From: Caldilineaceae bacterium | Lineage (GTDB): Bacteria > Chloroflexota > Anaerolineae > Caldilineales > Caldilineaceae | DNA: 39,456 nucleotides | Direction of reading: 5' to 3' | NCBI GenBank assembly: GCA_026708085.1 | Contig: JAPOVP010000085.1 | Coordinates: 1-39,456, forward strand | Shown here: positions 24,651 to 34,306 of the stretch, one piece after another | How the letters are laid out: every line of letters starts with the position of its first letter | Numbering within the stretch: position 1 is the stretch's first letter | Translations under genes and position numbers: made by a program | The notes under the pieces: generated by a model | What the model was told of the DNA's origin: nothing | The model's input: the letters and a program-made list of their open reading frames with translations, nothing else | Database searches by the model: none

Positions 24651-25436
24651 GTGAACGTAGCTGTGCTTATCAAACAGACACCTGATACCGCTGAGCTTCC
24701 CAAGGTTACGGTGGCCGAGGCGGAATCTGGCGAACTGCAGGCGACAATGGTCATCAACCCCTGGGATGAGTTTGCGGTGGAGGAGGCGATCGACCTGTCC
24801 GACAGATTCGGATGCGAAACGGTCGCCATATCCCTGGGCCGTGAAGGCGAGACCGACGCCCTGAAGCACGCGCTGGCGATGGGCGTGGATAGCGCCGTGC
24901 ACGTAAATGAGAGCGTCATTGACGGCGGCGACGAGTGGGCAACCGCCGGGGCCCTTGCCGCAGCCGTCAAAAAAGTAGGCGAAGGGGAGGATGTGGAGCT
25001 CGTGCTGGCCGGCAAAATGAGCGTCGACGGCAACAGCGGCGTCATCTACGCCGGCGTTGCCTGCAAGTTGGGATGGGATCTGCTGGTCAATGTAACCCGG
25101 ATCGTTGATATCGTTGATGGCAATCTGATCGCGGAACAGGCCTTTGAAGGAGGGCAGGAGACGGTCGAGGTGCCCCTCCCGGTCGTGATCAGCGTGGCCA
25201 AAGAGATAAACGAGCCGCGCTATCCCAGCTTTATGGGTATCCGCAAGGCCAGCCGTGCCACCATTCCCTCGTTGGGGCGTGACGAGCTGGAGATCGATTC
25301 CTCCAGCACGACCCGCTGGACCGACCTGAACAAGCCGGAGCCCGAAGACGTACAGGTACGCATCTTCGAGGGCGCAACTGTCGAGGAAAAGGCCGCACAG
25401 CTGGCGGATGCTCTGATGGCTGAAAAAGTCATATAG
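24651..25436 (+). CDS. etfB: Electron transfer flavoprotein beta subunit
   Basis: Small subunit of ETF, which accepts electrons from acyl-CoA dehydrogenases; the beta subunit binds AMP or a second FAD in bifurcating forms. The 261-residue protein begins NVAVLIKQTPDT and contains INPWDEFAVEEAIDL, the typical beta-ETF block, as well as VLAGKMSVDGNSGVIYAGVA. The late segment VAKEINEPRYPSFMGIRKASR matches the ETF-beta signature region. GTG 24651 has AAAGGAG six bases upstream. It stands between the dehydrogenase and etfA genes. Confidence 0.93.
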   Translation: MNVAVLIKQTPDTAELPKVTVAEAESGELQATMVINPWDEFAVEEAIDLSDRFGCETVAISLGREGETDALKHALAMGVDSAVHVNESVIDGGDEWATAGALAAAVKKVGEGEDVELVLAGKMSVDGNSGVIYAGVACKLGWDLLVNVTRIVDIVDGNLIAEQAFEGGQETVEVPLPVVISVAKEINEPRYPSFMGIRKASRATIPSLGRDELEIDSSSTTRWTDLNKPEPEDVQVRIFEGATVEEKAAQLADALMAEKVI

Positions 25437-25509
25437 AATGAGCAAGTTGGGGCGAGAGGAGAAGGCTGCCCTACCTCTTTGAGTGAGTTCTCCCGGAGAG
25501 AGGAAAACA

Positions 25510-26490
25510 ATGGCGATTCTCGTCTGGATTGAACAGAATGACGGTCAGGCCGTGTCCAACTGTTGGGAGCTTCTGGCCAAAGCGAAAGAACTGGGCATGG
25601 AGCTCGGCGCCAGGGTCGCGGCCCTTCTAATCGGTGGTGACGTCAGGGAAGCGACACAGCAGGCAGTCGCCTACGGAGCCGATCTCGTCTACACCGCAAG
25701 TGCTTCCAATCTGGAACACTTCCGGCTGCAATCCTATGTCGCTATCGCCGAACAGGCGGTGGAGCGCACTGACGCGGTCGCGTTCCTTGCCAATGCATCA
25801 ATTCGCGGTGGCATCCTGGCCGCGACGGTCGCCTGCCGCCGGAATGCAGGCATCGCGGCAAACGCAACGGACCTGTGGGTGGAAGAAGGCAAACTGGTCG
25901 CCGCCCGAACCATCTATTCGGGCAATATTCGAACCAGGATAGAGTTTGAGAGTTCGTTGGCTGTGGCCAGTGTGCGTCCGCGCTCCTTTCCCATGCCGGC
26001 GCCGGTCGAAGGGACCGGTGAAGTGGAAGATTTGAACGTTGAGCTGAATGAAGATGACATTCGCCTCAAAATCAGCAGTTTTCGCGCGGCCGACGCCGGC
26101 GAAGTCAGCCTGACCGATGCCCATATCATCGTTTCAGGCGGCCGCGGTGTGGCCGAGGATCCGCAGAAGGGCTTTGAGCTGGTTGGCAAACTGGCCGGCA
26201 CACTCGGCGCAGCCCTCGGCGCCAGCCGGGCCGCGGTCGACGCCGGCTACATCCCCTATAAGCACCAGGTGGGACAGACCGGGAAGACGGTCCGGCCGGA
26301 CCTCTATATCGCCTGCGGCATCTCGGGCGCCATCCAACACCTCGCCGGAATGGGGAACAGCAAGATCATTGTCGCCATCAACAAGGACGCGGACGCCCCA
26401 ATCTTTCAGCGCGCCAAGTATGGCATCGTCGACGATCTGTTCCAGACCGTCCCCGCGCTGACGGCCGAGTTCAGCAAACGGCTCAAGTAA
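25510..26490 (+). CDS. etfA: Electron transfer flavoprotein alpha subunit
   Basis: Large ETF subunit (326 residues) that binds the electron-carrying FAD. The C-terminal FAD domain shows [12 protein letters not shown], then [40 protein letters not shown] and [20 protein letters not shown], all characteristic of EtfA. The N-terminal part ([12 protein letters not shown] onward) matches the alpha/beta fold of the family. ATG 25510 follows AGAGGA by five bases; GTG 25483 would add nine residues. It pairs with EtfB, and the complex would deliver electrons to an ETF:quinone oxidoreductase, probably reducing menaquinone. Confidence 0.93.
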   Translation: MAILVWIEQNDGQAVSNCWELLAKAKELGMELGARVAALLIGGDVREATQQAVAYGADLVYTASASNLEHFRLQSYVAIAEQAVERTDAVAFLANASIRGGILAATVACRRNAGIAANATDLWVEEGKLVAARTIYSGNIRTRIEFESSLAVASVRPRSFPMPAPVEGTGEVEDLNVELNEDDIRLKISSFRAADAGEVSLTDAHIIVSGGRGVAEDPQKGFELVGKLAGTLGAALGASRAAVDAGYIPYKHQVGQTGKTVRPDLYIACGISGAIQHLAGMGNSKIIVAINKDADAPIFQRAKYGIVDDLFQTVPALTAEFSKRLK

Positions 26491-26508
26491 TGTTGTCTCG
26501 AACCGGGG

Positions 26509-26526
26509 GCCGCGTTCGCGGCTTTT
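26509..26526 (+). terminator. Weak terminator-like hairpin after etfA
   Basis: GCCGC-GTTC-GCGGC (26509-26522) followed by TTTT. The stem is only five base pairs and the U-tract four, so it may be leaky. It lies 18 bases past the etfA stop. Confidence 0.35.
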
Positions 26527-26543
26527 CGCGCTGCTCTCGACTG

Positions 26544-26572
26544 TTGATCGCGCTGTTCATCTGTGCTATACA
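26544..26572 (+). promoter_or_regulatory. Predicted promoter of threonine synthase gene
   Basis: TTGATC (26544-26549) and TATACA (26567-26572) are separated by exactly 17 bases. The start near 26579 leaves a leader of about 210 bases before thrC. I see no gene in this leader. CCTGCTG (26588-26594) and CAGCAGG (26645-26651) could close a 64-base structured region, which matches no riboswitch class I recognise. Confidence 0.45.
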
Positions 26573-26789
26573 GGAATGATGGGTGCTCCTGCTGCGGACC
26601 GGCTGTGAGATTCCACGGCAACGGGACGCCGCCTGCCCTGCCATCAGCAGGTGAACAGTCAGGAAGCGCAGGGAACGCCTTGTCACAATAACCAGGTTTT
26701 CGCGGTCCCACCGGCCCTGTGTTCGCGGGAAGGCCGCGAGTCCGTTTCCCAGCGTGCTGGAAAGCGCGCCGGCGCTGTGGTGAAGCGCA

Positions 26790-28133
26790 ATGACCGAGTA
26801 CAATGCCCACTTTCGCTGTTTTCGGGGCTGCGCAGGTACATACTCAATATTTGAGGTGCTCTATACCTGTCCTCAGTGCGGAGGTCTGCTGGAGGTAGAG
26901 CACGATATTGGCGCACTGCGAGAAGGTTCCGCTGACAGCTGGAGGCGGCTCTTCGACAACCGCGTCGGCACCACCGAATGGCCCTATGGCAGCGGTGTCT
27001 GGGGCAAGAAAGAGTGGATTATGCCGACTATTGCTGACGACAACGTGGTCAGCATGTACGAAGGCAACACCAATCTCTTTTGGGCCGAGCGGCTGGGCCA
27101 GCAGATTGGTCTTTCCGACCTCTGGGTCAAACTGTGCGGCAATAGCCACACAGGCAGCTTTAAGGACCTTGGCATGACGGTGCTGGTCAGCGTCGTCAAG
27201 CAGATGCGCGAGGAGGGCGTTCCGGTCCGGGCCGTGGCCTGTGCCAGCACCGGTGATACCAGTGCCGCGCTGGCCGCCTACGCCGCCGCGGCCGGCATCC
27301 CCGCCGTCATCTTCCTGCCTGAAGGCAAGGTCAGCCCCGCGCAGCTGATCCAGCCCATCTCCAATGGCGCCCACGTACTCGCTCTCGACACGGATTTCGA
27401 CGGTTGCATGCGCGTGATTCGCGAAATCACCCACGACGGTGACAGCCCCGACTCCTCAATCTACCTGGCCAACTCGATGAACTCCTTGCGCATCGAAGGC
27501 CAGAAAACGGTCGGCATCGAAATCGTGCAGCAGTTCGACTGGGAAGTACCGGACTGGATCATCGTCCCTGTCGGCAACCTGGGCAATATCAGCGCCATCT
27601 ACAAGGGGCTGAAGCTGATGAAGGACCTGGGTGTGGTCGACCGGCTGCCTCGCCTGGTCGCGGCCCAGGCTGCCAAAGCGAATCCCTTCTATCTGAGCTA
27701 CCTTAACGGATTCAGCCAGAGGGTGAGTGTGGAGGCCCAAACGACCTTGGCGTCCGCCATTCAGATCGGTGATCCGGTCAGCTACGAAAAGGCCGTGCAG
27801 GCGATTCAGGAGACAGAGGGCATCGTCGAGCATGTGGAGGAACACGAAATGGCCGCGGCCTCTGCCATGGCTGATGCCACCGGGATGTACACATGTCCGC
27901 ATACCGGGACAGCCCTGGCCGCGCTGTTCAAGCTTCTGCAACGAGAGGTCGTACAGAGCCACGAGCGGGTGATCGTTGTCAGCACGGCCCACGGGTTGAA
28001 ATTCACGCCCTTTAAGATCGGCTACCACGAGGGCACGCTGACGGAGGTGGAAAGCGATCTGGCCAACCCGCCGGTCTATCTGCCCCCCGACGCCGGTATC
28101 GTGCGCGATACAATACAGCGGAAACTCGCATGA
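26790..28133 (+). CDS. thrC: Threonine synthase
   Basis: PLP enzyme converting O-phosphohomoserine to threonine. The N-terminus carries a four-cysteine zinc ribbon (Cys10, 14, 27, 30) found in one branch of threonine synthases. The PLP lysine is Lys125 in [11 protein letters not shown]. The phosphate-binding loop is seen in [18 protein letters not shown], and [19 protein letters not shown] belongs to the C-terminal cofactor region. The 447-residue length is somewhat above the 350-430 typical of this type. The start ATG 26790 follows GGTGA by six bases. It has its own predicted promoter; no other threonine genes are nearby. Confidence 0.92.
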   Translation: MTEYNAHFRCFRGCAGTYSIFEVLYTCPQCGGLLEVEHDIGALREGSADSWRRLFDNRVGTTEWPYGSGVWGKKEWIMPTIADDNVVSMYEGNTNLFWAERLGQQIGLSDLWVKLCGNSHTGSFKDLGMTVLVSVVKQMREEGVPVRAVACASTGDTSAALAAYAAAAGIPAVIFLPEGKVSPAQLIQPISNGAHVLALDTDFDGCMRVIREITHDGDSPDSSIYLANSMNSLRIEGQKTVGIEIVQQFDWEVPDWIIVPVGNLGNISAIYKGLKLMKDLGVVDRLPRLVAAQAAKANPFYLSYLNGFSQRVSVEAQTTLASAIQIGDPVSYEKAVQAIQETEGIVEHVEEHEMAAASAMADATGMYTCPHTGTALAALFKLLQREVVQSHERVIVVSTAHGLKFTPFKIGYHEGTLTEVESDLANPPVYLPPDAGIVRDTIQRKLA

Positions 28134-28222
28134 TCGGTACGGGCCGTTAAGTCGCCTCCTTGGCGCGCTGCCGTTGGCGGGTGAAACGGTCCCTGTGAGG
28201 CCTTGAACATCTCTCGAACGCG

Positions 28223-29032
28223 GTGACCGAACAAAGCAGGGCTCCTCTCGACTACAGTCCCACCTCCTTTTCCCAGGGCCGGATGGACTTTTCCTGGGAG
28301 GAGTTGACGCCCCAGCAACGGGCCCGGCACTACGCCGACTGGCACGCCGGCAAAGGCCTCATCGGCGGCGATCCCCGGCGGCGCCCCGATTCCGAAATCC
28401 TGCCCGCCTGGGCGAAGGACCGGTCCCTTGTGCGCGCCCTGGCCCTCGACGATCACCGTGCTACCAATGGCGAGCGGTTCCGCCGGCAGATCGCCGGCGC
28501 ACGCCCTCTTGAAATTGAGATCGGATTCGGCCGCGGCGACTTCCTGCTGGACCGTTCGGACCGTATGCCGGATCGACTCTTCGTCGGCTTTGAAGTCAAA
28601 ACGAAGGCGGTGCGCTTGGCGCTTAGCCGCCAGGAGAAGCAGAGTCTGGAAAATCTGTGGCTGAGCGACGACGACGCCAGAGTGGGCCTCCAGATGGCGA
28701 TCCCCGATCGACGCGTCGACGCAGTTCACGTGCTTTTTCCCGACCCCTGGTGGAAGGCCCAGCACAAAGTCAAGCGCCTGTTCTCGCCCCCGTTCGTCGA
28801 CCTGCTGGCGGGCAAATTGCGTCCGGGCGGTTATCTGCACCTGAAGACCGACGTGGAGCAGTACGGGGAACTGATACGCCATCTGCTGTCCGGCCACCCG
28901 GCATTCTGCGACCACCGCCCGCAGCTGGCTGACCGGGTCGGGCCATACCGGCCCACGCATCGTGAAAACTGGTGTCAGGAGAATGGAATGCCGGTGTGGA
29001 CGTACTATTTTGCCAGGTATCACGGAGCATAG
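28223..29032 (+). CDS. trmB: tRNA (guanine-N7-)-methyltransferase
   Basis: SAM-dependent enzyme forming m7G46 in the variable loop of tRNAs. The motif [14 protein letters not shown] is the SAM-binding site, followed by [15 protein letters not shown], and the family hallmark [14 protein letters not shown] (usually FPDPWxKxxHxKRR). The end motif [11 protein letters not shown] also matches. The protein (269 residues) is longer than typical TrmB (about 210-240) because of an N-terminal extension rich in polar residues. GTG 28223 has only a weak ribosome-binding site, so a later start inside the extension is possible. Confidence 0.9.
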   Translation: MTEQSRAPLDYSPTSFSQGRMDFSWEELTPQQRARHYADWHAGKGLIGGDPRRRPDSEILPAWAKDRSLVRALALDDHRATNGERFRRQIAGARPLEIEIGFGRGDFLLDRSDRMPDRLFVGFEVKTKAVRLALSRQEKQSLENLWLSDDDARVGLQMAIPDRRVDAVHVLFPDPWWKAQHKVKRLFSPPFVDLLAGKLRPGGYLHLKTDVEQYGELIRHLLSGHPAFCDHRPQLADRVGPYRPTHRENWCQENGMPVWTYYFARYHGA

Positions 29033-29263
29033 CGGTCAGTCAAGCCGACGCTCTCAGCAGAAGAGTCAGCTGCGTTTACCTGGCCCTTTCTTTTGAGCGA
29101 CGCACTCTCACCTGTCCGTACACAGTGGCTGGACCTGGGGCACTGTACAAGAAGACGGCCGAAATACCGGGTCGAAGAATGGTATTCCCGGCTGGAACCG
29201 GCTGGTTGGGCAGTGTAGTGTAGAGGGGTAGCGGCAGACTGTGCTCGGGGAGTAGCCTGGCCC

Positions 29264-29788
29264 TCACCGCCGGTGGGCGAGGTGTATCTGCTGCCGCAGC
29301 TCGTGACGGGCGGTGTTGAGGTTCTCCTTGATCTTGAAGAATACCGCCTCCGTCACCTCCATCTCCTGCGAAATCAACAGCTCTTCCAGTGCTTCCACAA
29401 TGCGCAGGACCTTGGCTTCCAGCAGTTCGACGGTCGTCGCATAGAGCGATTCGGGCAAAAAGTAGAGTAGTATGACCAGGCCCCAAGCGCCGAACGCCAG
29501 AAGCCTGTTTCCGCCCATACCGAGTTGGTCGCGCAGCAGGAACAGCGAAAGTACCCAGAGTACAACCGCTGCAGCCATCAGGTCGTAGCGGGTAATCGGG
29601 CGCGCCGCGCTGATATCCTGCATGCTCGGGGCCAGCTGATCGTAGGTCTTTAGTCGTGCCAGCCACATGTTGAAAAGCCGGCACTGCTTGCGGTTGACTC
29701 TATTCTGATCGTAGTGGGCCAGTTCCAGCGCACGTTCCCGGCACTGGTCGGCCAACTCATAGAACTCTTTGCGGGTCAGTTCTACCAT
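29264..29788 (-). CDS. Unknown membrane protein with two central helices
   Basis: I do not recognise a family. The 174-residue protein has a charged N-terminal helical region of about 65 residues (with RERALELAHYDQNRVNRKQ), two adjacent hydrophobic helices (about 71-87 and 97-113), and a charged C-terminal helix rich in Glu/Leu that may form a coiled coil. Both ends probably face the cytosol. ATG 29788 is preceded by a predicted promoter whose start would leave only about seven untranslated bases, so the message may be almost leaderless. It is followed on the other side by trmB in convergent orientation. Confidence 0.65.
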   Translation of the reverse strand: MVELTRKEFYELADQCRERALELAHYDQNRVNRKQCRLFNMWLARLKTYDQLAPSMQDISAARPITRYDLMAAAVVLWVLSLFLLRDQLGMGGNRLLAFGAWGLVILLYFLPESLYATTVELLEAKVLRIVEALEELLISQEMEVTEAVFFKIKENLNTARHELRQQIHLAHRR

Positions 29789-29801
29789 GGAACGAATCTG
29801 T

Positions 29802-29829
29802 CAGATACTCGGAACGGTCCTGTCGTCAA
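29802..29829 (-). promoter_or_regulatory. Predicted promoter of the two-helix membrane protein gene
   Basis: On the minus strand TTGACG (29824-29829) and TATCTG (29802-29807) are spaced by 16 bases. The predicted start near 29795 is just upstream of the ATG at 29788. Confidence 0.35.
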
Positions 29830-29952
29830 GCGACGGCCAACCGCGTCTGGTCGCGGTTCCGGCCTGATGATGGCGCTGAGAAGGTACCTTCCGCCCAAGC
29901 ACGTTTCCACTGGCTGGATTGCGGGCCTATGTTGGGCACAGGTGAACCAGGA

Positions 29953-30984
29953 TCAGATGATCCACATGGGCACAAACCAAAGCAACCCAGCCAGTATCAC
30001 CGCGTTGATGGCGTTATCCACCGTTCCTATGCCCGCCTGCCGGGAAAACGGCCATACCCGTGCCCGGGCGAATGCCCGCAGGAACAGTGGGAACGCGCCG
30101 AGAATAAGAATCGTCCACACCGGCACAGCCCCCGATGCCATCAGCAGAATCAGAGCGATAAACCCGGCAATAGAGATTATCGCGGCAACGTCCAGACCCC
30201 GTTCGGGACCGAATACAACTGCAAGTGTGCGTCTGCGCAGACGCCAGTCCCGGTGCCAGCTATAGAAGCCGTAGGACTGATAGGCCAGCCAGACGAACGT
30301 CGCCGGTGCGAAGGCGATCAAGAGGACGAGGCGCGTGATCGTTTCGGTCAGTACAAAGTAGGTCCCCAGCAAAGGGATGAAGCCCAACCCCAACCAATAG
30401 GCGAGGTCGCCGAGCCACCAGATTCTGCGGGCGAAGCGGATGCCCGGCCACAGGGACACGCTGCACATCAGCCCGCTGATCAGCGCGAAGAACCAGACAG
30501 GCCAGCCGGTGAACAGCCCGAGCCAGAGTGCCGCAAGCACAAAGATAGTCCCTGAAGTCAAACCAAGGCTGAGGAATGTCTGGGGCCGCAGCAGGCCTTG
30601 TTGCATCCAGTCAAAGCCATCAAAGGGCCACGCCGGCAACCCCCGCGCCGAGTTGCGCACATTCTCTCCTGAGGCGTACTGCCCTTCGCGGCGAATATGG
30701 CGCATGTAGTCCACGTACGCGCCGAGGTAATTGCAGGCCAAAGCCAGTGCGCCGTAGGTCAACACCAACACCGCTGCCCACCAGATGCTGACCGTCTCCG
30801 TTTGCCAGCGGGCGGTTGCAGCCCCCCAAAGGATGGGCGTCAGCAGCGCTGGAATTGCTCGCATACGCCCCATTTGGGCGATAACGCGGAAATAACCGAT
30901 ACGTCTGGAACCCATCCGGGCGTGCTGGGTTCGGGCAGCTTCTGCGTTACTTTGGTGTACTTCGGACGGTACTCGACTGTACAT
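29953..30984 (-). CDS. UbiA/MenA-like prenyltransferase homologue with degenerate motifs
   Basis: Polytopic membrane protein (343 residues, eight or nine helices) with the MenA-like layout: an N-terminal AIPALLTPILWGAA, the first motif region CNYLGAYVDY (residues 84-93), IPLLGTYFVLT, and RRRTLAVVFG after the second motif region. In active UbiA/MenA enzymes the first motif reads N-x-x-N-D-x-x-D and the second has D-x-x-x-D. Here the ND is replaced by GA (only Asp92 remains), and the second motif (YQSYGFYSWHRD, about 235-246) keeps a single Asp. ATG 30984 is the start; GGGAGGAG lies 17 bases upstream, unusually far. It may be an inactive paralogue or a divergent enzyme. It would otherwise make the side-chain attachment step in menaquinone synthesis. 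Confidence 0.75.
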   Translation of the reverse strand: MYSRVPSEVHQSNAEAARTQHARMGSRRIGYFRVIAQMGRMRAIPALLTPILWGAATARWQTETVSIWWAAVLVLTYGALALACNYLGAYVDYMRHIRREGQYASGENVRNSARGLPAWPFDGFDWMQQGLLRPQTFLSLGLTSGTIFVLAALWLGLFTGWPVWFFALISGLMCSVSLWPGIRFARRIWWLGDLAYWLGLGFIPLLGTYFVLTETITRLVLLIAFAPATFVWLAYQSYGFYSWHRDWRLRRRTLAVVFGPERGLDVAAIISIAGFIALILLMASGAVPVWTILILGAFPLFLRAFARARVWPFSRQAGIGTVDNAINAVILAGLLWFVPMWII

Positions 30985-31021
30985 TTTTTGTCTGTTAACG
31001 TCTCCTCCCTTGCTCGTCCAC

Positions 31022-31050
31022 ATTCTATCAGCTATATCCGATATGCTCAA
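31022..31050 (-). promoter_or_regulatory. Predicted promoter of the UbiA-like gene
   Basis: On the minus strand TTGAGC (31045-31050) and TAGAAT (31022-31027) are spaced by exactly 17 bases. The start would fall near 31015, about 30 bases before the start codon. Confidence 0.45.
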
Positions 31051-31170
31051 CCGGGCAGGAAAAGCTAGCCACACCGCCGCGGCCGGTCGTCCAAAGCCGT
31101 CAAACCGGGTACTGCTGCAATGAAACAGTCCAACAGGTCCGGAAACGAAATCGGACAGCCGCGACGGGCC

Positions 31171-33018
31171 TCAGTGGAGGACCCGCCAGCGCTCGTACAG
31201 CGGGGTACCGTCCTGTTGCGCATACACCTTTTCGAGCTCCAGGCGGCCGCTCCTTTCTTTTACGATTCGCTCGAAGGCTTCACGCCTTCCTCGGAAAAGC
31301 TCATTACCCGGCGCTCGCAGGAGGTAGACGTTGTCAACGTTTTGCAGAAAGGGCTCGATGCGCTGGATGAATGCCCCGTCCGGCTCCGACAGGGAACTAT
31401 AGCCAAATACCTCCACCGGCCTGACGCTCCCCTCGCTCAGAAATCGGACTGGCGCCTCCATCCCCCAATCGAGAACGATTGGAGCGCCCATGCTTCCGTG
31501 GCGCAGGTCATAGGCGAGGTGGTAGGAGGCGTCCGAATGGTCCACCAGCCCACCACTGCGCGTCAGCGCGCCGTGGTAGGCGGCGGTTGCTCGCAGATCG
31601 AGCAGCACACCGGCACACACAAAGATCGCAAAGATGAATTGGAGAGGAGACATTCGTACGATGGGCAGCTTCATCCGGTAGCGCGAGGCCAGGGCGCGAA
31701 GCCGTTCAGTCTCCCAGATTCTGCTTTTCTCGCGAACCTCGCCTCCTGTGCCGTCAGGTAGCCGCGCTCCGCTCGTCTCCGAACTCACTATCGGAGCAGA
31801 ACTTCGCCAGAGTTCATGCAGGGCAACGCCCGTCACGGCGATCACGAGAGGATGAAGCAATGCGTAGTGGGTAACGAACAGGTCGCTGACGGTGAACAAA
31901 CTGGCAGCAAACGCCGCTGCGAGCAACAGGAGAGGTGGACCGGCTACACGGCGGCCTGCGGGGCGCGACAGGGCGACCGCAGGGAGTACCAGCGCCAGCC
32001 AGGGTGCAAACGCGTTCCGCTCGATCGCACCCAGATACCAGAGATGGTCGCCGCGCAGTGTCTGGAGCAGTTGCTGCCAGCGCACCGACGCATTTGTCCA
32101 GATTGCGGCATTGTCCACGCCATAGTAGCTGCTGCCTAGGTTTTGGGCGACCGTCGTCAGCGTGCCGCCTGTCTTGAGATTGAACAGAATGAGGGGAAAC
32201 AAGGGCAGCGCGAAGGCGAGAGCGGCTGCAAGCGGCAAGACAGAGGGTCGTAAATGGCGCAGCCAGGAAAGTTTGCTCGAAGACCGTGTCGCGAGGGGAT
32301 TACGGTGGACCTCCCCTTTAACTGCACGAAGTGCGTGTCTGCCCCTGTGCCACAGCCACCAAAAGGCGCAGATAGTGCCGAAGGGCAGGACTATCCACGC
32401 CGCCAGCAGTTTTGCGTAAATGGCAAGCCCGCCGCAGAGGGCCGATAGTATCAGGGCGCGGCCTTGCCCGAGCCGAAACCAGCGGATCGCCAGCCAGATA
32501 CAGGCGAAAGTAAGTGGAAACGTGGCATTCGTGACGAAGATCCCCTGCCGTTGCCAGAATACGAAGCTGGGCGCGGCGGCCAGAAGGGTCAGGCATGCGA
32601 GAGCGGCCGGATAAATGGGAGCAACGGCGGCATCTTTGTATTCGCTGAGGGCCAGCCATTCCGATACGCTTCGTTCCAGCGCCAGCATACCAAGAACGGC
32701 CAGAGTAAGAGGCAAAAGGCGCAGATTGGGCACGCCGATGCCTGTTGCCGCCAGAAACGGCAGCGCCAGATAGACGTTCAGTGCGCCGATATAGTCCTGT
32801 ACCATCAAAGGAAGGTCGAGGCCGAAGACTGAAACGGTCGCGTCGCGGAACGCGGTCACCGGCGTGCCATGGAGAAGCTCCATCGCGTTGACGCCAGCCT
32901 CTTTGGCTTCGTCGTAGTGGAGACCGGGCAGACCCAACTGATTTGCGGCCAGAAAAAGAAAGAGGCTGACTGAAGCAACCAGCCAGCCAATTCGTACCTT
33001 GCTTTGCCTGCGCGTCAT
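31171..33018 (-). CDS. GT39/PMT-like integral membrane glycosyltransferase
   Basis: A 615-residue polytopic protein of the GT-C fold, like dolichyl-phosphate-mannose protein mannosyltransferases. An N-terminal helix ends in LHYDEAKEAG, whose Asp-Glu pair is the catalytic motif of the first extracytoplasmic loop. About ten more helices follow, then a soluble outer C-terminal region starting near FLSEGSVRPVEVFGYSSL. Such enzymes move a sugar from a polyprenyl-phosphate donor to a protein or glycolipid outside the membrane; a family-2 synthase for such donors is encoded at 21405. ATG 33018 overlaps the stop of the FecR-like gene by four bases (ATGA), so the two are coupled. Confidence 0.85.
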   Translation of the reverse strand: MTRRQSKVRIGWLVASVSLFLFLAANQLGLPGLHYDEAKEAGVNAMELLHGTPVTAFRDATVSVFGLDLPLMVQDYIGALNVYLALPFLAATGIGVPNLRLLPLTLAVLGMLALERSVSEWLALSEYKDAAVAPIYPAALACLTLLAAAPSFVFWQRQGIFVTNATFPLTFACIWLAIRWFRLGQGRALILSALCGGLAIYAKLLAAWIVLPFGTICAFWWLWHRGRHALRAVKGEVHRNPLATRSSSKLSWLRHLRPSVLPLAAALAFALPLFPLILFNLKTGGTLTTVAQNLGSSYYGVDNAAIWTNASVRWQQLLQTLRGDHLWYLGAIERNAFAPWLALVLPAVALSRPAGRRVAGPPLLLLAAAFAASLFTVSDLFVTHYALLHPLVIAVTGVALHELWRSSAPIVSSETSGARLPDGTGGEVREKSRIWETERLRALASRYRMKLPIVRMSPLQFIFAIFVCAGVLLDLRATAAYHGALTRSGGLVDHSDASYHLAYDLRHGSMGAPIVLDWGMEAPVRFLSEGSVRPVEVFGYSSLSEPDGAFIQRIEPFLQNVDNVYLLRAPGNELFRGRREAFERIVKERSGRLELEKVYAQQDGTPLYERWRVLH

Positions 33019-34304
33019 TCGACGATCAGTTCCAGGTCGCTGGCGAAGGACCGGTAGTTCCAGCCGCTGGCATAGAGCCTGATGCTCTCGATATGGGCCG
33101 GCGGCGTCGCGTCAAGCAACTCCATCAGATTCTCCGACTCATAGCTATGCCAGTTGAATAACGGTACCTGTTCGCCGCCAACCAGAGGATACTCCTCGAG
33201 TGGTTCCATGTTATAGAAACCATGCCCCCACTTTCTTTCCTCGCCGTATATGTCAGTAAAGGTGATTTCGACGCGCAAAGGGAATTCAGAGCTCTGCTCG
33301 CCCGCTCCGGCCAGAGTCTGCCAGATCAGATTGACGTCCAGCTTGACAACGAGAGAGTCATAGTTATGTACATCCTGGTTCACATCCTGGCGTATTCCAA
33401 TCTCGGTATGCACCTGATCTGGCCCTCTATACAAGAAGCGGGCCGCGTGGCGCCCGTCCTTTTCGATGAAGTCAACCGTTCCCGGCGTAACATATGGCGG
33501 CGTGTAGCTTTCCCAGACCTCCCCCAAGGGTCTGGTGAATGCACTGTCCTTGAGAAGGTTATGCACCGCCGCAACTGCTGGCATGATCGACCCGTCCGAC
33601 TGGATCCATGAGCGCAAACCCGGTTGGATCTCGACCGGTTCTCCTCCCGGCTGCAAGACCCTGGCAACACCCTGTTTCACCACAATCTCGCTGCTCTCGG
33701 GGTTGACAAAGAAAGCGTAGTTCCCTTCCTCAAGCTGGGCCTCGCCTTGGGGTGTCTCGATCTGGACTTCGACGGGCCTGTCAAATCCGCTCCTCGTAAA
33801 CAGTCGAACTTGCCCCTCCTGAACTCGAATGCGCAGTGTATAGGGTTCTTTGCTGCCGGCAAAGTAGGGACGCCGGCTCAACACAATTTCCAGCGTTGTG
33901 TTGGGATAGAGGAGGATCGTTCCCATCAGTTCATCACTCTGGCCGCCAACGGGGAGGCCCAACACGCCCTGGGTCGCCGGGCCCATCTTCAACCGGCTGC
34001 CTTCGCTGATTCCTTCGCGCCTTTCCGTCAGGGCTATCCCTTGGTCGGAATTCGGCAAATAGAGGTGACCCGTGCCCAGCGTGGGCTCAAACTGGAGAGA
34101 CTGTCGTGCGGCGGCCGAATGGTAGAGGTTGCGAACCGCCAGAGGGATTCCCGTTACAAGGACGAGAAAGAAGGCAAAAGAGAGTAGAAGGACGACCCAG
34201 GCAGCGCGTTCCGGGCGCTCACGCCAGCGGGGCATGGGTTGTGATTCAACGGACGACGTCTCGTCTACTGTGGGGCTCGGCGATACCGACGGTTCCGCCG
34301 TCAT
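33015..34304 (-). CDS. Single-pass membrane protein with FecR-like domain and beta-rich C-terminus
   Basis: A 429-residue protein with a Ser/Pro-rich cytosolic start, one transmembrane helix (about 35-57), then an extracytoplasmic FecR-like region with LGTGHLYLPNSDQG..., VQEGQVRLFTRSGFDRPVEV, QLEEGNYAFFVNPESSEIVVKQGVARVL and VEIQPGLRSWIQ, the double-hairpin pattern of FecR domains. The C-terminal part (LLKDSAFTRPLGEVWESY onward) looks like a galactose-binding or carbohydrate-binding jelly roll, an inference from the opening motif. It lies two bases after the TPR gene stop and overlaps the glycosyltransferase start, suggesting one operon. A role in sensing or presenting glycan on the cell surface is plausible. 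No sigma factor gene is adjacent, so it is not obviously an anti-sigma protein. Confidence 0.75.
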   Translation of the reverse strand: MTAEPSVSPSPTVDETSSVESQPMPRWRERPERAAWVVLLLSFAFFLVLVTGIPLAVRNLYHSAAARQSLQFEPTLGTGHLYLPNSDQGIALTERREGISEGSRLKMGPATQGVLGLPVGGQSDELMGTILLYPNTTLEIVLSRRPYFAGSKEPYTLRIRVQEGQVRLFTRSGFDRPVEVQIETPQGEAQLEEGNYAFFVNPESSEIVVKQGVARVLQPGGEPVEIQPGLRSWIQSDGSIMPAVAAVHNLLKDSAFTRPLGEVWESYTPPYVTPGTVDFIEKDGRHAARFLYRGPDQVHTEIGIRQDVNQDVHNYDSLVVKLDVNLIWQTLAGAGEQSSEFPLRVEITFTDIYGEERKWGHGFYNMEPLEEYPLVGGEQVPLFNWHSYESENLMELLDATPPAHIESIRLYASGWNYRSFASDLELIVE

Positions 34305-34306
34305 CG

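Noticed and set aside
23193..25445. Minus-strand open frame of 750 codons opposite acyl-CoA dehydrogenase and etfB
   Set aside because: It runs across two well-identified plus-strand genes, the gap between them and the leader terminator; the translation resembles no family.
26494..26512. TCTCGAACC-like stretch that resembled a tRNA T-arm on the minus strand
   Set aside because: The flanks do not form the 5-bp T-stem and no acceptor or anticodon arms are found.
26406..26810. Minus-strand open frames between etfA and thrC
   Set aside because: They overlap the etfA end and thrC start, have no family resemblance, and the region reads better as a terminator, promoter and leader.
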